Source: Pyropia yezoensis (Eukaryota > Rhodophyta > Bangiophyceae > Bangiales > Bangiaceae). From it: a stretch of 64,000 nucleotides of DNA. Each line of letters starts with the position of its first letter. Within the stretch, counting starts at the first letter, position 1. Shown here piece after piece: positions 41,727 to 53,484 of the stretch. The notes beneath the pieces are model-generated. The model was given only the letters and a program-made list of their open reading frames with translations. It had not been told where the DNA came from and did not search any database. Made by a program: the position numbers and the translations under genes. Location: positions 7,368,375 to 7,432,374 of the forward strand of contig CM020619.1 in assembly GCA_009829735.1 (NCBI GenBank), given 5' to 3'.

Positions 41727-43670
41727 CTAGGCACGCATGCTAGACTCTCCCACTCCACGGCCCCCGCCCTCACGTGGAGGCGAGCGGCGAGACCCACGCC
41801 GATAACGGTCTCCACTCGTTGGAAGGGGCGGCGGCTCCAAGTCGGAACCGTCGCGCCCCTCACGGTCGCGCAAGTGGCGCCGACCGTGGCTACTCTTCTG
41901 CCTGGTCTTGCGCGCAAGTTTGCGACGCAGACGCTGGACAGACTCCGTCTCCGATGGGGTAGAGGACTCCGAGACGGAGTAAGACAACTCGTCTCCCGAC
42001 ACGGAGGGAGAGCGCCGCGAGTGACGGCGACGACGGCGAGGAGGCGAGTATGCCCGGCTCGCACGACGCTTGCCACGCCCAAGTGGGGTTGGCTGGGGCA
42101 TAATAGCCCCAATGCGAGCCAACTCGGCCGTCATAAACTCCGCCACCGACTCGCAACTCGCGGTCGCCACTGCAGTACGAACGCGCTCCTCGAGTTGAGG
42201 AGTCTCGGAGCTTTGGAGGGTTGCGGTCGACGCGGCCAACCAGGAAATGGTGCGCACCAACGTGGTGATCATCATCTCTGAGGTTAGAGGCGTGGGCGGT
42301 GACACCAACTTGGGGTATACCGTCAGGAGGGTGGCCCCCAAGTTGGGAGACACCGGTGTGGATGACTCCACGGCCACGCTGATCGGGATGTTCCCGTGAG
42401 GCTGGAAAGGAACAGGAGGAAGCGGAGGGGCACGCCGAGGTGGCGGTACCCGGGTGTAACTGCGACCCCGACTTGGGGCCCCCGCAGTAGGTTGAGTCAT
42501 ATGGTCATCATATGAGGGCACAGCCATAACTATGGGCTTGTCCGGGGGTGGCGCAGTGTGACGATCCACCCCCGGGGCATACGGGTAGTCCCCGATGCCC
42601 AACCCCTCTCGTAGGACCACACGGCCGTCGTGAAGTTCACGAGCGACCCATACGAACTGGCGAAGTGCGCCATCGTCCTTGGGCCCCCGAGTGGGGCGGC
42701 GCAACTTGTGCTCAATGCTCTCCCACTCGATAAACTTGTGGAGGCGGAGCATCTCCTCAAGTAGAGTGAGTTGTCCTGACGAGCACCCCTCAGCAACTAG
42801 CTGAGGGGTGAGCTGTTCCAAACCCTGGATGAGCCGGAGGGGGAGATGCCAGAGCATCCCCCGCCGCTGAACACATGACACCCAGGTCGACATGACCTCG
42901 AGGAGCCACTGGGTGGCCAACATGGCCCACACCAGATGATCAGGGCCAGCCGTCAACATGACGGAGCCGAAGTGGTCAAGCAACCGTGGCAACAATGCCG
43001 GGAACCCGTAGGGGACCTCAACTTGAGGCCACCACTCGGGCTTCTTCGGGTAGTATTGCTCCTTACTGGCAGCAGACTGCTGAGGAAACTCAAGTTGAGC
43101 CGAGGTCACCAAGTAGGGACCTCGCCGGAAGTCCTTCTCCATCCGCACATCAAAGTGATGAGTGTGCGGATCGGCCTCGTGAAGGTACGGGGGGCGAGTT
43201 GCCACCGCGTCCCAAGTGAAGGTCGGCAAGTCGCCGGGACCCGGGATAGTTCCCCCGCGGTCCACCATGGCCTTGGCCCGCTGCACGTCCTCGACCTCCT
43301 CGTCGTCCAGGAAGGCAAACTGGTCCGTCCTGAAGCCGGCAGGGAACCCGACCCTACGGGGATACTTCTCCCGTAGGCGGTCCCATACCCGACCCATCGC
43401 TGCGCCGAGTCGGCCACAGCGAAGAACAGTCAACCCCTCCTCATAGAGAGGCCAAGCGGGGTAAAACCACCGCCCCAAGGCCTCACGCGGGACAACTTGT
43501 CCCGCCTCCGGGGGAGATCCTGCCGTCAACCCAAAGCCGCGTGACGCGGGAGTCCCACCCCCCGGAGCGATCGCAGAGCCCCCGCCGGAAGTCCCGGCAG
43601 GCGCTGCACCGTAGGAGGTGTCCTCCATACGCTCATCGAGAGAGTCCGTCTCCACTCCCGGAGTCGCCAT
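41727..43670 (-). CDS. Opposite-strand ORF of family A (647 residues), unknown function
   Basis: A long whole frame on the strand opposite to gag-pol, between the chromodomain and the 3' LTR, starting at an ATG about 340 bp inside the LTR. The N-terminal part (MATPGVETDSLDERMEDTSY) leads to a non-repetitive middle (WFYPAWPLYEEGLTVLRCGR, YGFPALLPRLLDHFGSVMLT, LVWAMLATQWLLEVMSTWVS). A Pro-rich linker then leads to an Arg/Ser-rich tail (SPPRRRRRHSRRSPSVSGDE). I recognise no domain. A diverged second copy lies at 48322-50263. Opposite-strand ORFs in this position are known from some plant gypsy elements; what they do is not settled. Confidence 0.7.
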   Translation of the reverse strand: MATPGVETDSLDERMEDTSYGAAPAGTSGGGSAIAPGGGTPASRGFGLTAGSPPEAGQVVPREALGRWFYPAWPLYEEGLTVLRCGRLGAAMGRVWDRLREKYPRRVGFPAGFRTDQFAFLDDEEVEDVQRAKAMVDRGGTIPGPGDLPTFTWDAVATRPPYLHEADPHTHHFDVRMEKDFRRGPYLVTSAQLEFPQQSAASKEQYYPKKPEWWPQVEVPYGFPALLPRLLDHFGSVMLTAGPDHLVWAMLATQWLLEVMSTWVSCVQRRGMLWHLPLRLIQGLEQLTPQLVAEGCSSGQLTLLEEMLRLHKFIEWESIEHKLRRPTRGPKDDGALRQFVWVARELHDGRVVLREGLGIGDYPYAPGVDRHTAPPPDKPIVMAVPSYDDHMTQPTAGAPSRGRSYTRVPPPRRAPPLPPVPFQPHGNIPISVAVESSTPVSPNLGATLLTVYPKLVSPPTPLTSEMMITTLVRTISWLAASTATLQSSETPQLEERVRTAVATASCESVAEFMTAELARIGAIMPQPTPLGRGKRRASRAYSPPRRRRRHSRRSPSVSGDELSYSVSESSTPSETESVQRLRRKLARKTRQKSSHGRRHLRDREGRDGSDLEPPPLPTSGDRYRRGSRRSPPREGGGRGVGESSMRA

Positions 43671-44011
43671 GGCTCTCCCCAAGTTGGGGAGAGACGTCCT
43701 GGCTATCGCGGCACGAGACCCGCCTCGAGTTGAGGGGGACTCGGATCGTGGGTAAACGGGTGGCCTCCCCAGCGTGGGGTGGCCCCGTGTAAGGTGAAGG
43801 AGAAGTGGTGGTGGTGGTGAGGTGTGAACCGAGGAGAGCAAGCTGCCAAGTGGGCAAGCTTGAGGAGAGGGGCGGCCAACGTGACCGCCTCCACATCCGC
43901 GTTACGTACTCAAGGGGGGACAGCAAGTCGCGTCCCCCCAAACGCCGAGACGAGCGTTTACGCACCCCCTCACAGGGCCGACCGGGTCGGTCGGAACTGA
44001 GGAGAGGGGAG

Positions 44012-44479
44012 TGTGGCAGTATTGACCCCCAGGTAGGGGGCAACACGTGCCATGCAAGGGGCGGCAGGCCACTAGCCTGATCCGTTCCTCCCCCTGCATT
44101 TGGGTCCATATTCCCTAAGTTTGGGATAGTTAGCTTAGTAGTAAATCCAACTTGGATTTGAGGGTTTTCTGCATTTATCGTCTTGAATTTTCGTGTGGCC
44201 CGGTGGGCAGGTGCTGGGGTGGGAGATTCTGAGTGGCGAGATTCTGAGTGGACCCTGGGGGGATAAGGGGAGGGACAGCGGGGCTTGGCCCTGCGTCCCC
44301 GTCCCGACCAAGAAACTGTTGGACCACACACCATCTTCTTGTTTGTCAGTGGGGGGATTGCCCCACAACAGGGATAGAGTGTGTGCGACTTGTACTTCTT
44401 CCGGTTCCCCCGACACGGGAGGCAGCCCTCGCACACCGCCCCAACTTGGGTACTGTGTGTGCGAGTGGTTTTTGCCACA
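44012..44479 (+). repeat. Family A 3' LTR, second copy (468 bp)
   Basis: Same TG...CA ends and body as 31477-31946 with somewhat more differences, mainly in the last 20 bp. A polypurine tract GAGGAGAGGGGAG directly precedes it. Confidence 0.88.
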
Positions 44480-45170
44480 ATCTTCGTCTTTGAGCGCTTT
44501 GCTGCAAAATATTGGATTTTCGGTTAAGTGCGTGGAGCGGTTGGCGCTGGAGCCGTGCCCGGCGCGAAGGGCGGCATTTGGACGGCTCTATCTAGAGATT
44601 CCCGATCGGTGCATCGTCGTGGTAGACGAGACTCACATCGCGGGGCCAGCCATGGTTCGTCGCCGCGGACGTGCGCTCGTTGGACAACCTCTGGAGGCCC
44701 TTGCGCCTGACCGTTGAGTGCGGCCCCGATTTTCGTCCACTGTGGCTGTGTCTTCTACGAGGGGCATTTTAGAGCTGTCCGTGAACGAGGTTCCGCTGGC
44801 CCAGAATGGTGACGCCTTCGCTCTTTTTTGTGTCAGCTTGGTGCGAAATATGAATGCGTTTGAGCCTGGCGTGCCGTGGGCGGAGCAGCCTAACGATTGC
44901 GTTCTCGTCTATGACAACGCCTATGTGCACACTGCGCTGGTGGGCATGATGTTGGACATTAACGGTGTGCATCGTTTGCGACTCTCACCATACTCCCCCG
45001 ACTTCTGTGCTATAGAGCCGTGAGATGATTATAGGCGCGCCGTGCGCACAATATTATATCATCACCCCGACCTCCCGGACCGCATTGCTCATGTACTTGC
45101 GTTTGCTTCTTTGTCTTTAGATTCTGTGCAGGGCCATTTTCGCGGGGCCCGCAGGCAGGTTTTTGCGGAA
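44480..45170 (+). pseudogene. Tc1/mariner (IS630-like) transposase remnant
   Basis: In one frame: LLQNIGFSVKCVERLALEP, DRCIVVVDETHIAGPAMVRR (first Asp of the DDE/D triad), GILELSVNEV, CVLVYDNAYVHTALVG (second Asp) and LRLSPYSPDFCAIEP (Glu region), the order of a DDE_3 transposase. Two in-frame TGA codons (44715-44717 and 45021-45023) interrupt it, and past the second the frame continues with RTILYHHPDLPDRIAHVL. The 5' part is missing because the family A LTR abuts at 44480. No terminal repeats found. A dead copy. Confidence 0.72.
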
Positions 45171-45208
45171 CCTCCCGGAGTGGACGGGAGAGGGTTTCCC
45201 GCTTCAGG

Positions 45209-45594
45209 GTGTGTTTCCCCCTCTTCCTTTCCGGCTACATGCGCCTTGACTGCCGGGAGCGTGGCGGGTGGTGGTGCTCGGCCGCCCACCGGGGCGCGCT
45301 GCGGTGCCGGCAGCAGCTCTCCCCCGTCCCCCCCTCCTCCACGGCGCCCCGCGACTTCCGCTCGCAGCCCCTCTTGCAACTGCTCGCAGCGGCGGCGGCG
45401 GCGTCTGCCGCCGGATGGCCGCTCGCCGTCATCCCCGCCGCGGGGCCGCCCACCCACAGAGAGGCGGCGGTGCGGGTGGTCGCCGCCGCCGCTGGCCGGC
45501 GGCTGGTGCCCGCGGTGCTCGGCGCTGCTGCTGACGTGGCAGACCTCCTGAGCGCCAACGTGTAGGCGGATGCGGAGCGGGAGTTGCGGGCGGC

Positions 45595-45625
<31 letters not shown>

Positions 45626-45967
45626 CCAGCGGCGACATTCGATGGTGGTGGACTGAGAGCGGCGGCGGCGCCGGCGGTGAAGTCGGCGCGCTTTGCGCTC
45701 GCCGCTGCCGTTGCGGTGGCCGAGGCGGCCGACACGGACGTTGGCGGGGCAGGCGACGCCGGCAGCGGCAGCAGCAGCGGGAGCATCACAGCCCCCACCG
45801 CCCCCCCGGCCGCCGCGGTTTGTTGGGCGGCGCTCGTGCGGTCGCCGGCAGCCGCGCACGCCGAGGGTTATGCCCGCAGACGTAGCATTGGCTCTGTTTG
45901 CAGGTCGCGGCCAGGGTGGTCGGGGGGGACGCGGAGGGCGACTGCGCCCCGGCGTCCAAGCTCCTAG
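45209..45967 (+). pseudogene. Unrecognised Ala-rich open frame with one internal stop
   Basis: One frame stays coherent from 45209 to 45967 except for a TAG at 45563-45565. The first part reads PLLQLLAAAAAASAAGWPLAVIP and VLGAAADVADLLSANV, the second has an Ala run and SARFALAAAVAVAEAADTDV. It could be a decayed host gene or chance in GC-rich DNA. No family recognised. Confidence 0.22.
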
Positions 45968-47513
45968 AGCGAGGGGGCAGGCGGCGGGGCGGGAGGGGTG
46001 ACTGCGGCGGCCCGGGGAGGGGGGACGGCGGCGTCCGACTGCCAGCTCGAGGACGGGGCCGCCATGCGGGTGCCGAGCGGTAGAAACGGTCGATTTTGTG
46101 ACCTTGGAGAAGGCCGCCTAGGTTGGTATGCTGGTTGGGGGATGGCCATATGCGTGGACTTTGAGAGGGAGCAATCGAAAGCTGCCTGGATAGGGGTGAG
46201 GCTACAATCCAGCTCGAAGCTCAGTGCGCCGAGTGGAGATTGTGGTGTGATGCAGGTGAGGCGTGAAGCGGTGCCCTGCGCAATAATGCTGTTGTCCATG
46301 AGGTGTAGAGTGCGGTCGCCGCCGCCGTGGCTGGAAGGGGCACGAAGGTGGTGGCGACGGTGGCCGCGGCGAGAGCGGCCGCCGAGAACCGTTGCTGCGT
46401 CGACGGGAGTGCGCTTCTTCGGACGGTGCTGCAGTTCCCCCCCCACCGCCCCCCCCTCCCCGCTGATGCCGCGGCGCCCCCCACTGGCGGGGCCGACCCA
46501 GACAATGGCACGGGCCTGCCGCAGCCGCCGCTGCCAATGGGGGGGGGAATTCACCTCGTTCCACCGACACCCCCACCCCCCGCACGTCCAGGACCACCCA
46601 TGCTAGGACCCCGCACAAATGCACCCTCTCCCGCACCCCCGACAAACCCCCACGTAAGCGGCCGCCTCGCTGAACAGCCCCCGTCCATGTGGCGCCCCTC
46701 GCATCGTAAGCGGGACGAGAGCGAGCGCCACCGGACGTGGCGGCGCCGGCTGACCCGTCAGCCCCGTCAGCACCCCCCCCCCTCCTACACCACACCCACC
46801 CTGGCCTGGTCCCGCCGTTGCAGCCGCTTCCTTGTCTGCCGCCATCGAGACTCGCTGCCGCGTCCAAGTCCGCCGCCCCGCCAACCGGGCTTCCCACCGC
46901 ACCCACAGCACCTTCAAACCCCCCGTCAGCAGGCCCAGAAGCAGCACGACCGCCGGCGGGGGAACATTGAGGGGGCGGCCTGACCCCCTTCACGCGGCAT
47001 GCGCTCACCGACAGCGGCCCCAGCAGCACCCCTCAGCCCAGAACGACCATCTCCAGACACAGCACCGCCCGCGCGACTGGCCACCACGCCGCCGGCGGCA
47101 AGCCCTCGGCTGACCACGGCCGACGCCTCTGCGCCCAGCACAGCCGCACCCACGCGGCCCGCCACCGCCCTCGTCGTCGCCAGGACCCACAGCACCGCAG
47201 CCGCCCGCAGTCAAAGGGGCCCACTCCACGGGAGGTGGCCGCTTCCACGGCACAGGCAGAAAGAAGGGCGGGCCCGCCCGCACAGCGAGCGACAGATCCG
47301 AGTGCCGCAGCACCCGCCGCCGCAGCGCCCGGCCGCGCCGCACACGAAGGGGGAGAGGGAGACGTGCCCGACCCAGAGGCGCCACAGCCGAGGGTAGACC
47401 TCCCCGAGGCGCCCCCCAGGGCGCGAAACAAGAGGCCGCGGTGGTCCCCAGCCCAGCGGTGCGGAAGCGTCCGCCGGTGACGGCGAAGGAGCAAGCGGAA
47501 TCGGTGCTGACAC
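45968..47513. other. GC-rich unassigned region
   Basis: Both strands are open over long stretches (for example 46327-46983 on + and 46202-47029 on -), Pro/Ala/Gly/Arg-rich, none recognisable. The part 47211-47508 on the minus strand may be the second half of the host exon at 31343-31476. Confidence 0.35.
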
Positions 47514-47983
47514 TGTAGCAGAAGTCTCTCGCACACACGGCACCCAAGTTGGGGCGGTGTACAAGGGCTGCCTCCCGTGTGGGGGTGAACCGGAAGAAGT
47601 ACAAGTCGCACACACTCTATCCCTGTTGTGGGGCAATCCCCCCACTGACAAACAAGAAGATGGTGTGTGGTCCAACAGTTTCTTCGTCGGGACGGGGACG
47701 CAGGGCCAAGCCCCGCTGTCCCTCCCCTTATCCCCCCAGGGTCCACTCAGAATCTCGCCACTCAGAATCTCCCACCCCAGCACCTGCCCACCGGGCCACA
47801 CGAAAATTCAAGACGATAAATGCAGAAAACCCTCAAATCCAAGTTGGATTTACTACTAAGCTAACTATCCCAAACTTAGGGAATATGGACCCAAATGCAG
47901 GGGGAGGAACGGATCAGGCTAGTGGCCTGCCGCCCCTTGCATGGCACGTGCTGCCCCCCTACCTGGGGGTCAATACTGCCACA
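47514..47983 (-). repeat. Family A 3' LTR (470 bp)
   Basis: Mirror of 31477-31946 with about 5-6 differences. Preceded (minus sense) by the polypurine tract GAGGAGAGGGGAG. Confidence 0.92.
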
Positions 47984-48321
47984 CTCCCCTCTCCTCAGTT
48001 CCGACCGACCCGGTCGGCCCTGTGAGGGGGTGCGTAAACGCACGTCTCGGCGTTGGGGGCGCGACTTGCTGTCCCCCCTTGAGTACGTAACGCGGATGTG
48101 GAGGCGGTCACGTTGACCGCCCCCCTCCTCAAGCTTGCCCACTCGGCAGCTTGCTCTCCCCGGTTCGCACTTCACCATCACCACCACATCCCCTTCACCT
48201 TCCCCTGGGCCACCCCATGCCGGGGAGGCCACCCGTCTACCCACGATCCGAGTCCCTCTCAACTCGAGGCGGGTCTCGTGCCGCTGTACCCAGGGCGTCT
48301 CTCCCCAACTCGGGGAGAGCC

Positions 48322-50263
48322 ATGGCGACCCCGGGGGTGGAGACGGACTCTCTCGATGAACGTATGGAGGACACCTCCTACAGTGCAGCGCCCGCCGGGA
48401 CTTCCGGCGGGGGCTCCGCGATCGCTCCGGGAGATGGGACTCCCGCGTCACGCGGCTTTGGGTTGACGGCGGGATCTCCCCCGGAGGCGGGACAAGTTGT
48501 CCCACGTGAGGCCTTGGGGCGGTGGTTTTACCCCGCTTGGCCTCTGTGTGAGGAGGGGTTGACTGTTCTTCGCTGTGGCCGACTTGGCGCAGCGATGGGT
48601 CGGGTATGGGACCGCCTACGGGAGAAGTATCCCCGTTGGGTCGGGTTCCCTGCCGGCTTCAGGACGGACCAGTTTGCCTTCCTGGACGACGAGGAGGTCG
48701 AAGACGTACAGCGGGCCAAGGCCATGGTGGACCGCGGGGGAACTATCCCGGGTCCCGGCGACTTGCCGACCTTCACTTGGGACGCGGTGGCAACTCGCCC
48801 CCCGTACCTTCACAAGGCCGATCCGCACACTCATCACTTTGATGTGCGGATGGAGAAGGACTTCCGGCGAGGTCCCTACTTGTTGACCTCCGCTCAACTT
48901 GAGTTTCCTCAGCAGTCTGCTGCCAGTAAGGAGCCGTACTACCCGAAGAAGCCCGAGTGGTGGCCTCAAGTTGAGCTCCCCTACGGGTTCCCGGCGTTGC
49001 TGCCACGGTTGCTTGACCACTTCGGCTCCGTCATGTTGACGGCTGGCCCTGATCACCTGGTGTGGGCCATGTTGGCAACCCAGTGGCTCCTCGGGGTCAT
49101 GTCGACCTGGGTGTCTTGTGTTCAGCGGCGGGGGATGCTCGGGCATCTCCCCCTCCGGCTTATCCAAGGTTTGGAACAGCTCACCCCTCAGCTAGTTGCT
49201 GAGGGGTGCTCATCAGGACAACGCCCTCTACTTGAGGAGATGCTCCGCCTCCACAAATTTATCGAGTGGGAGAGCATTGAGCACAAGTTGCGCCGCCCCA
49301 CTCGTGGGCCTAAGGACGATGGCGCTTCGCCAGTTCGTAAGGGTCGCTCGTGAACTTCACGACGGCCGTGTGGTCCTACGAGAGAGGTTGGGCATCGGGG
49401 ACTACCCGTATGCCCCGGGGGTGGATCGCCACACTGCGCCACCCCCGGACAAGGCCATAGTTATGGCCGTGCCCTCACATGATGACCATATGACTCAACC
49501 CACTGCGGGGGCCCCAAGTCGGGGTCGCAGTAACACCCGGGCACCGCCACCTCGGCGTGCCCCTCCCCTTCCTCCTGTCCCCTACCAGCCACACGGGGAC
49601 ATTCCGATTAGCGTGGCCGTTGAGTCGTCCACCCCGATGTCCCCCAACTTGGGGGCCACCCTCCTGACGGTATACCCCAAGTTGGTGTTACCGCCCACGC
49701 CTCTAACTTCAAAGATGATGATCACCACGTTAGTGCGCACCATATCCTGGTTGGCTGCGTCGACCGCAACCCTTCAAACTTCCGAGACTACTCAACTTGA
49801 GGAGCGCGTTCGTACTGCAGTGGCGACCGCGAGTTGCGAGTCGGTGGCGGATTTTATGACGGCCGAGTTGGCTCGCATTGGGGCTATTATGCCCCAGCCA
49901 GCCCCATTTGGGCGTGGCAAACGTCGTGCGAGCCGGGCATACTCTCCTCCTCGCCGTCGTCGCCGACGCTCCCTGCGCTCTCCCTCCGTGTCGGAAGACG
50001 AGTTGTCTTACTCCGTCTCGGAGTCCTCTACTCCGTCAGAATCGGAGTCGGTCCGGCGTCTGCGTCGTCAACTTGCGCGCAAGACCAAGCAGAAGAGCAG
50101 CCGCGGTCGTCGCCACTTGCGCGACCGTGAGGGGCGCGACGGTTCCGACTTGGAGCCGCCGGCCCCTCCGACTGGTGGGGAGCGTTATCGCCGTGGGTCT
50201 CGCCACTCGCCCCCACGTGAGGGCGAGGGCCGTGGGGTTGGAGAGTCTAGCATGCATGCCTAG
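48322..50263 (+). CDS. Opposite-strand ORF of family A, second copy
   Basis: Counterpart of 41727-43670 with many scattered differences, including in the Arg/Ser tail. It is broken, about one break, and appears as two overlapping frames. Same start context and same distance from the LTR as the whole copy. Confidence 0.65.
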
Positions 50264-50374
50264 TTGGCAGCTGCCTCTGTTGTGAGAGTGTGAGGGTTAG
50301 GGCTGTAGTCAAAAGCCACTCTGCGTACCACTTCGACTTGAAGCACTCTCTTGGCACTGCTGCTCGGCCTTCCC

Positions 50375-52778
50375 TCACGTTGAGGGGGGGCTGTCAGGGT
50401 CTATCTCAATCCGGGCACAGTATGCCCGGACCTTCTCAGCGGGAAGGTCCTCCACATACTCCCACGTATCATCCTTGGCTTTGTAGCCAAACCAACGCAC
50501 CCTCAACATGAGGCGGTCAGTGTCCTCATCCCAGCCGTGGTCGATGAACTTATCGAACACGTACTCCTGCGGGCCCTGTTTGGCCGCGGGCAGTGAGGGG
50601 AGGCGCCACGCTTCCAACGCACGCGCCCAAGCTGGGTCGCCTGCAGGCGGTGGTGCAACTTTGACCACGTCCTGTCCGTTTACTGTGCGGAACCCATCGT
50701 CACTTTCGATGGTGAAGCGCCGCCCATCAGTACGAAGGACCTGGTACGGCCCCTTCGTCTGGAATACCAACTTACCCCCAGTTGGCGTGTGTGAGTGAAC
50801 CAATACCCAGTCACCCTGCTCGGGGACATGCTTAGCATTGCGCACCTTTTTGTCAAAGGTACGCTTGTAGCGCTTTTGTGCTTTGTCCATCTCAGCCCTG
50901 ACTTTAGGGATGAGGTTTTCAAGCCTAGCAGCGAACTCCGCCTTACTCTCAGTAGGAGTGGGCGTACTGCCACCATCCTCCCTAATTGGGAGTGGCCGCC
51001 GCACGGCAATAGACCGCACGCGACGGGGGTCACAAAAGCGAGGGATACTTCCCCGGTAGATGAGTGAACCTGCGAATGGGCGGCAGTGGTAAAAATAGAA
51101 ATGTATTGGTCCCACGTTTTCACATGCTCACTCACATAGTGGCGCAGCTGCCGAACAATAGTTTTGTTGAAGCGCTCCACCTGTCCATTAGTTCGTTGGT
51201 GGTAGGGGGTGGCATAGTTTGCCTTAACCCCCAACATATCCAGCACTCCCTGAAACAGTACAGACACGAATTGCGGTCCATTGTCCGATAGTGTACTATC
51301 CGGAATGCCATACGCGGCAACCCAGTGATCTAGGAAGGCTAACATGACCGACATGGCCGTGATCTCTGCCAGTGGGATCGCTCGCGTAAGTTTCGTGAAG
51401 CGGTCACAGATAACCAGGAGGTACTGGTTGCCCTCCTCGGTCACTGGCAGTGGCCCAAGGATGTCCATCGCCAACGTGGCAAAGGGCTCCTTGGCCGGGA
51501 ACAATAGCATAGCCGTAGTAGGCCGCCGTTCCATCAGACGGTTCTGCGCACAACTTGTGCAGGCAGCCACCCAACTGTAGATGTCCACCACCATGGACGG
51601 CCAGTAGTACCTGGTCCTCAGAGTCTGGTACAGTATACTAGACCCCAGGTGTCCACCTGTGGGAGTGTTATGCTCCCTCTCAAGGATACTGTCCTTGAGG
51701 GATGCGGGGACGACAAGTTGTTTGGTCCCCTGGAATACCCCCCTCCTCATGAGGAGGCCATCGTCTCCGAAAAAGAACCGCGTCTCCGCCACTGTATCAA
51801 GTGTATCCCTCTGCGACTTGCAGAAGGGATGCTCGGCCTGGGCCTTCACCACCTCGTCCAGGGACAGGGGCAAGTACTTCTTGTTCCCTGGCGCCTCGGG
51901 GTTCAACGCCTGTCCCGAGCGCGTGACTACCCCCACGATGGGGATGTCCTCATCGACCGGGTGAGTGTCCAGCCCCTCGGTAGGTACCCGGGAAAGGCCG
52001 TCGGCCAGGGCATGTTGCCTGCCAGGTCGGTACTCAATATCAAAGTTGAAGGGTGCCAGTCGCACCCTCCACCGGTTGAGACGAGTGTTCGTACAATCCG
52101 TCTTGAAGATGAACTGCAACGCGCGGTGGTCACAGCGGATGAGGAACTTCTCACCCTCTAGGTAGTGACGAAGTGACGTCACCGCCCACACCACTGCGAG
52201 TCCTTCCAACTCGGTGACTCCGTAGTTCTTCTCGGCCGAGTTCAGCCCCTTGCTCAAGTATCCCACCGGCAAGTACTCCTTGTCCGGCTGCTGCTGAAAC
52301 AACACACCACCAAGTTGGTCGTAGCTAGCGTCCGCATCCAGGATGTAGTGGCCTCCCAACCTGGGAATAGCCAAGATGGGGGGCTTCAGCAGAAGGTCCC
52401 GAAGAGTCTCAAAGGATTCCTGCTCCACCCGACTTGGGGGAGGCAGGTTCTTCGGTAGCGTTGAGCTAACCAGCTTCGCCAAGGCTGGCGAAGCCTTGGT
52501 GAAACGTCGGTACACGTTATACATCCCGAGGAAGCTCCTCATCTGGGTCTGTGTCCGGGGGTACTGAGCCTTACGGATGGCCCTCAAGTTTTTCTCGGCG
52601 ACACTGAGACGCCCCGGACGGACAACATGTCCCAAGTACTCCACCTCTTGAGTGAAGAGGTGGCACTTACTCGCCTTCAGTGAAACACCGGCGTCAGCAA
52701 GCAGCTTGAACACCTGGCCAAGATGGCCAATGTGTTCCTGCGGACTTCGGGAGAGCACAATGATATCGTCTAGGTACA
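50375..52778 (-). CDS. Family A pol, 3' part (RT end, RNase H, integrase, chromodomain)
   Basis: From the RT active site (YLDDIIVLS) through RNase H (ILDADASYDQLGGVLFQQ), the integrase zinc-binding region (HNTPTGGHLG, CTSCAQNR), the integrase core (LAMDILGPLPV, DSTLSDNGPQFV, NYATPYHQRTNGQVERFN) and the chromodomain. About one break near the integrase end. Confidence 0.82.
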
Positions 52779-53349
52779 TGTGGTATAAAACTCGATCCTC
52801 TCAGACACGTGTCAATATCCCTCGGGGTAAAGGGACAGGTAGCACAGAAAGGGGAACTACGAGAATGGTATGCCTGTTGCCTCACGTGCCTGCTCGCAGA
52901 GCAAACAGATACGCACGGTAGTGCACACGGGGAAGAGGAAAGCAAACGCGCAGTTGTCTTTTTCCTGAGGGCGCGGGCCAAGGGCGCCTCGCTGTCCCTC
53001 TTAACGTGCATCTGGGGGAGCCTCGGCACGTTGGCCAGGTAGCCCCCCCATAACCCCGAGTGGCCCCGACCCGAGTCTAACCTCGTCAGGTCGGGGGCCA
53101 CTATCACTACTAATTCTATTCCCACTCACTAATCTCACACTCAAATTCTCTCAAATCAAGTCCCTCACAAGTATGCAAAAACCCATCAGCAATCCCTCTC
53201 TCACGTGTGGATAGCGTAGTCCACCGCATCCCAGTGCCGGGCACGGGCCACGGCCGTCAACCATCACCACACGGCGGGCGTGTTCTGGCACCTGGTGCCC
53301 TCTGGTTGTAGTCCCGGGTCGGCGCCAAGTCGGGGCCAGGGATGCTACA
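52779..53349 (-). repeat. Family B 3' LTR (571 bp)
   Basis: Mirror of 35578-36148 with about two differences. Flanked at 52774-52778 by GTACA, reverse complement of the TGTAC before the 5' LTR. A purine tract (AGGGAGGGAGCTA in minus sense) precedes it. Confidence 0.92.
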
Positions 53350-53484
53350 TAGCTCCCTCCCTAGTCCGGCACGTCCTCGGGCCGAACCAGGTGCCACCGT
53401 GCACAGCCTCGAGCACGTCCACACCGGTGCCGAGGTCGAGCGTCTGCGGCGGCTCCGCTTCCTCCTGTTGCACCTGTCGCCCCG

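Larger units (their letters stand above)
40947..44479 (+). mobile_element. Ty3/gypsy family A, second copy, 3' part (contig 2)
   Basis: Integrase C-terminus and chromodomain (to 41615), a long opposite-strand frame, a polypurine tract (43999-44011) and the 3' LTR 44012-44479. About one break in the visible pol end; the opposite-strand frame is whole. The base after the LTR does not repeat GTGTC, so this is a different insertion from the one at 31477. It lies directly against a Tc1/mariner-type transposase remnant. Confidence 0.85.
47514..53349 (-). mobile_element. Ty3/gypsy family A 3' part with the 3' LTR of nested B (contig 2)
   Basis: Minus orientation. Family A 3' LTR 47514-47983, opposite-strand ORF 48322-50263, pol end 50375-52778, then the family B LTR 52779-53349 inserted in RT at exactly the site seen at 35577. 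Outer flank GACAC (47509-47513) is the reverse complement of GTGTC beside the 5' LTR at 31477. Breaks: about one in pol and one in the opposite-strand ORF. Confidence 0.85.

Noticed and set aside
44480-45170. TGA read as an amino acid (alternative genetic code)
   Set aside because: Only this decayed transposase has in-frame TGA; the glycosyltransferase and exchanger genes end at TGA, so the standard code holds.
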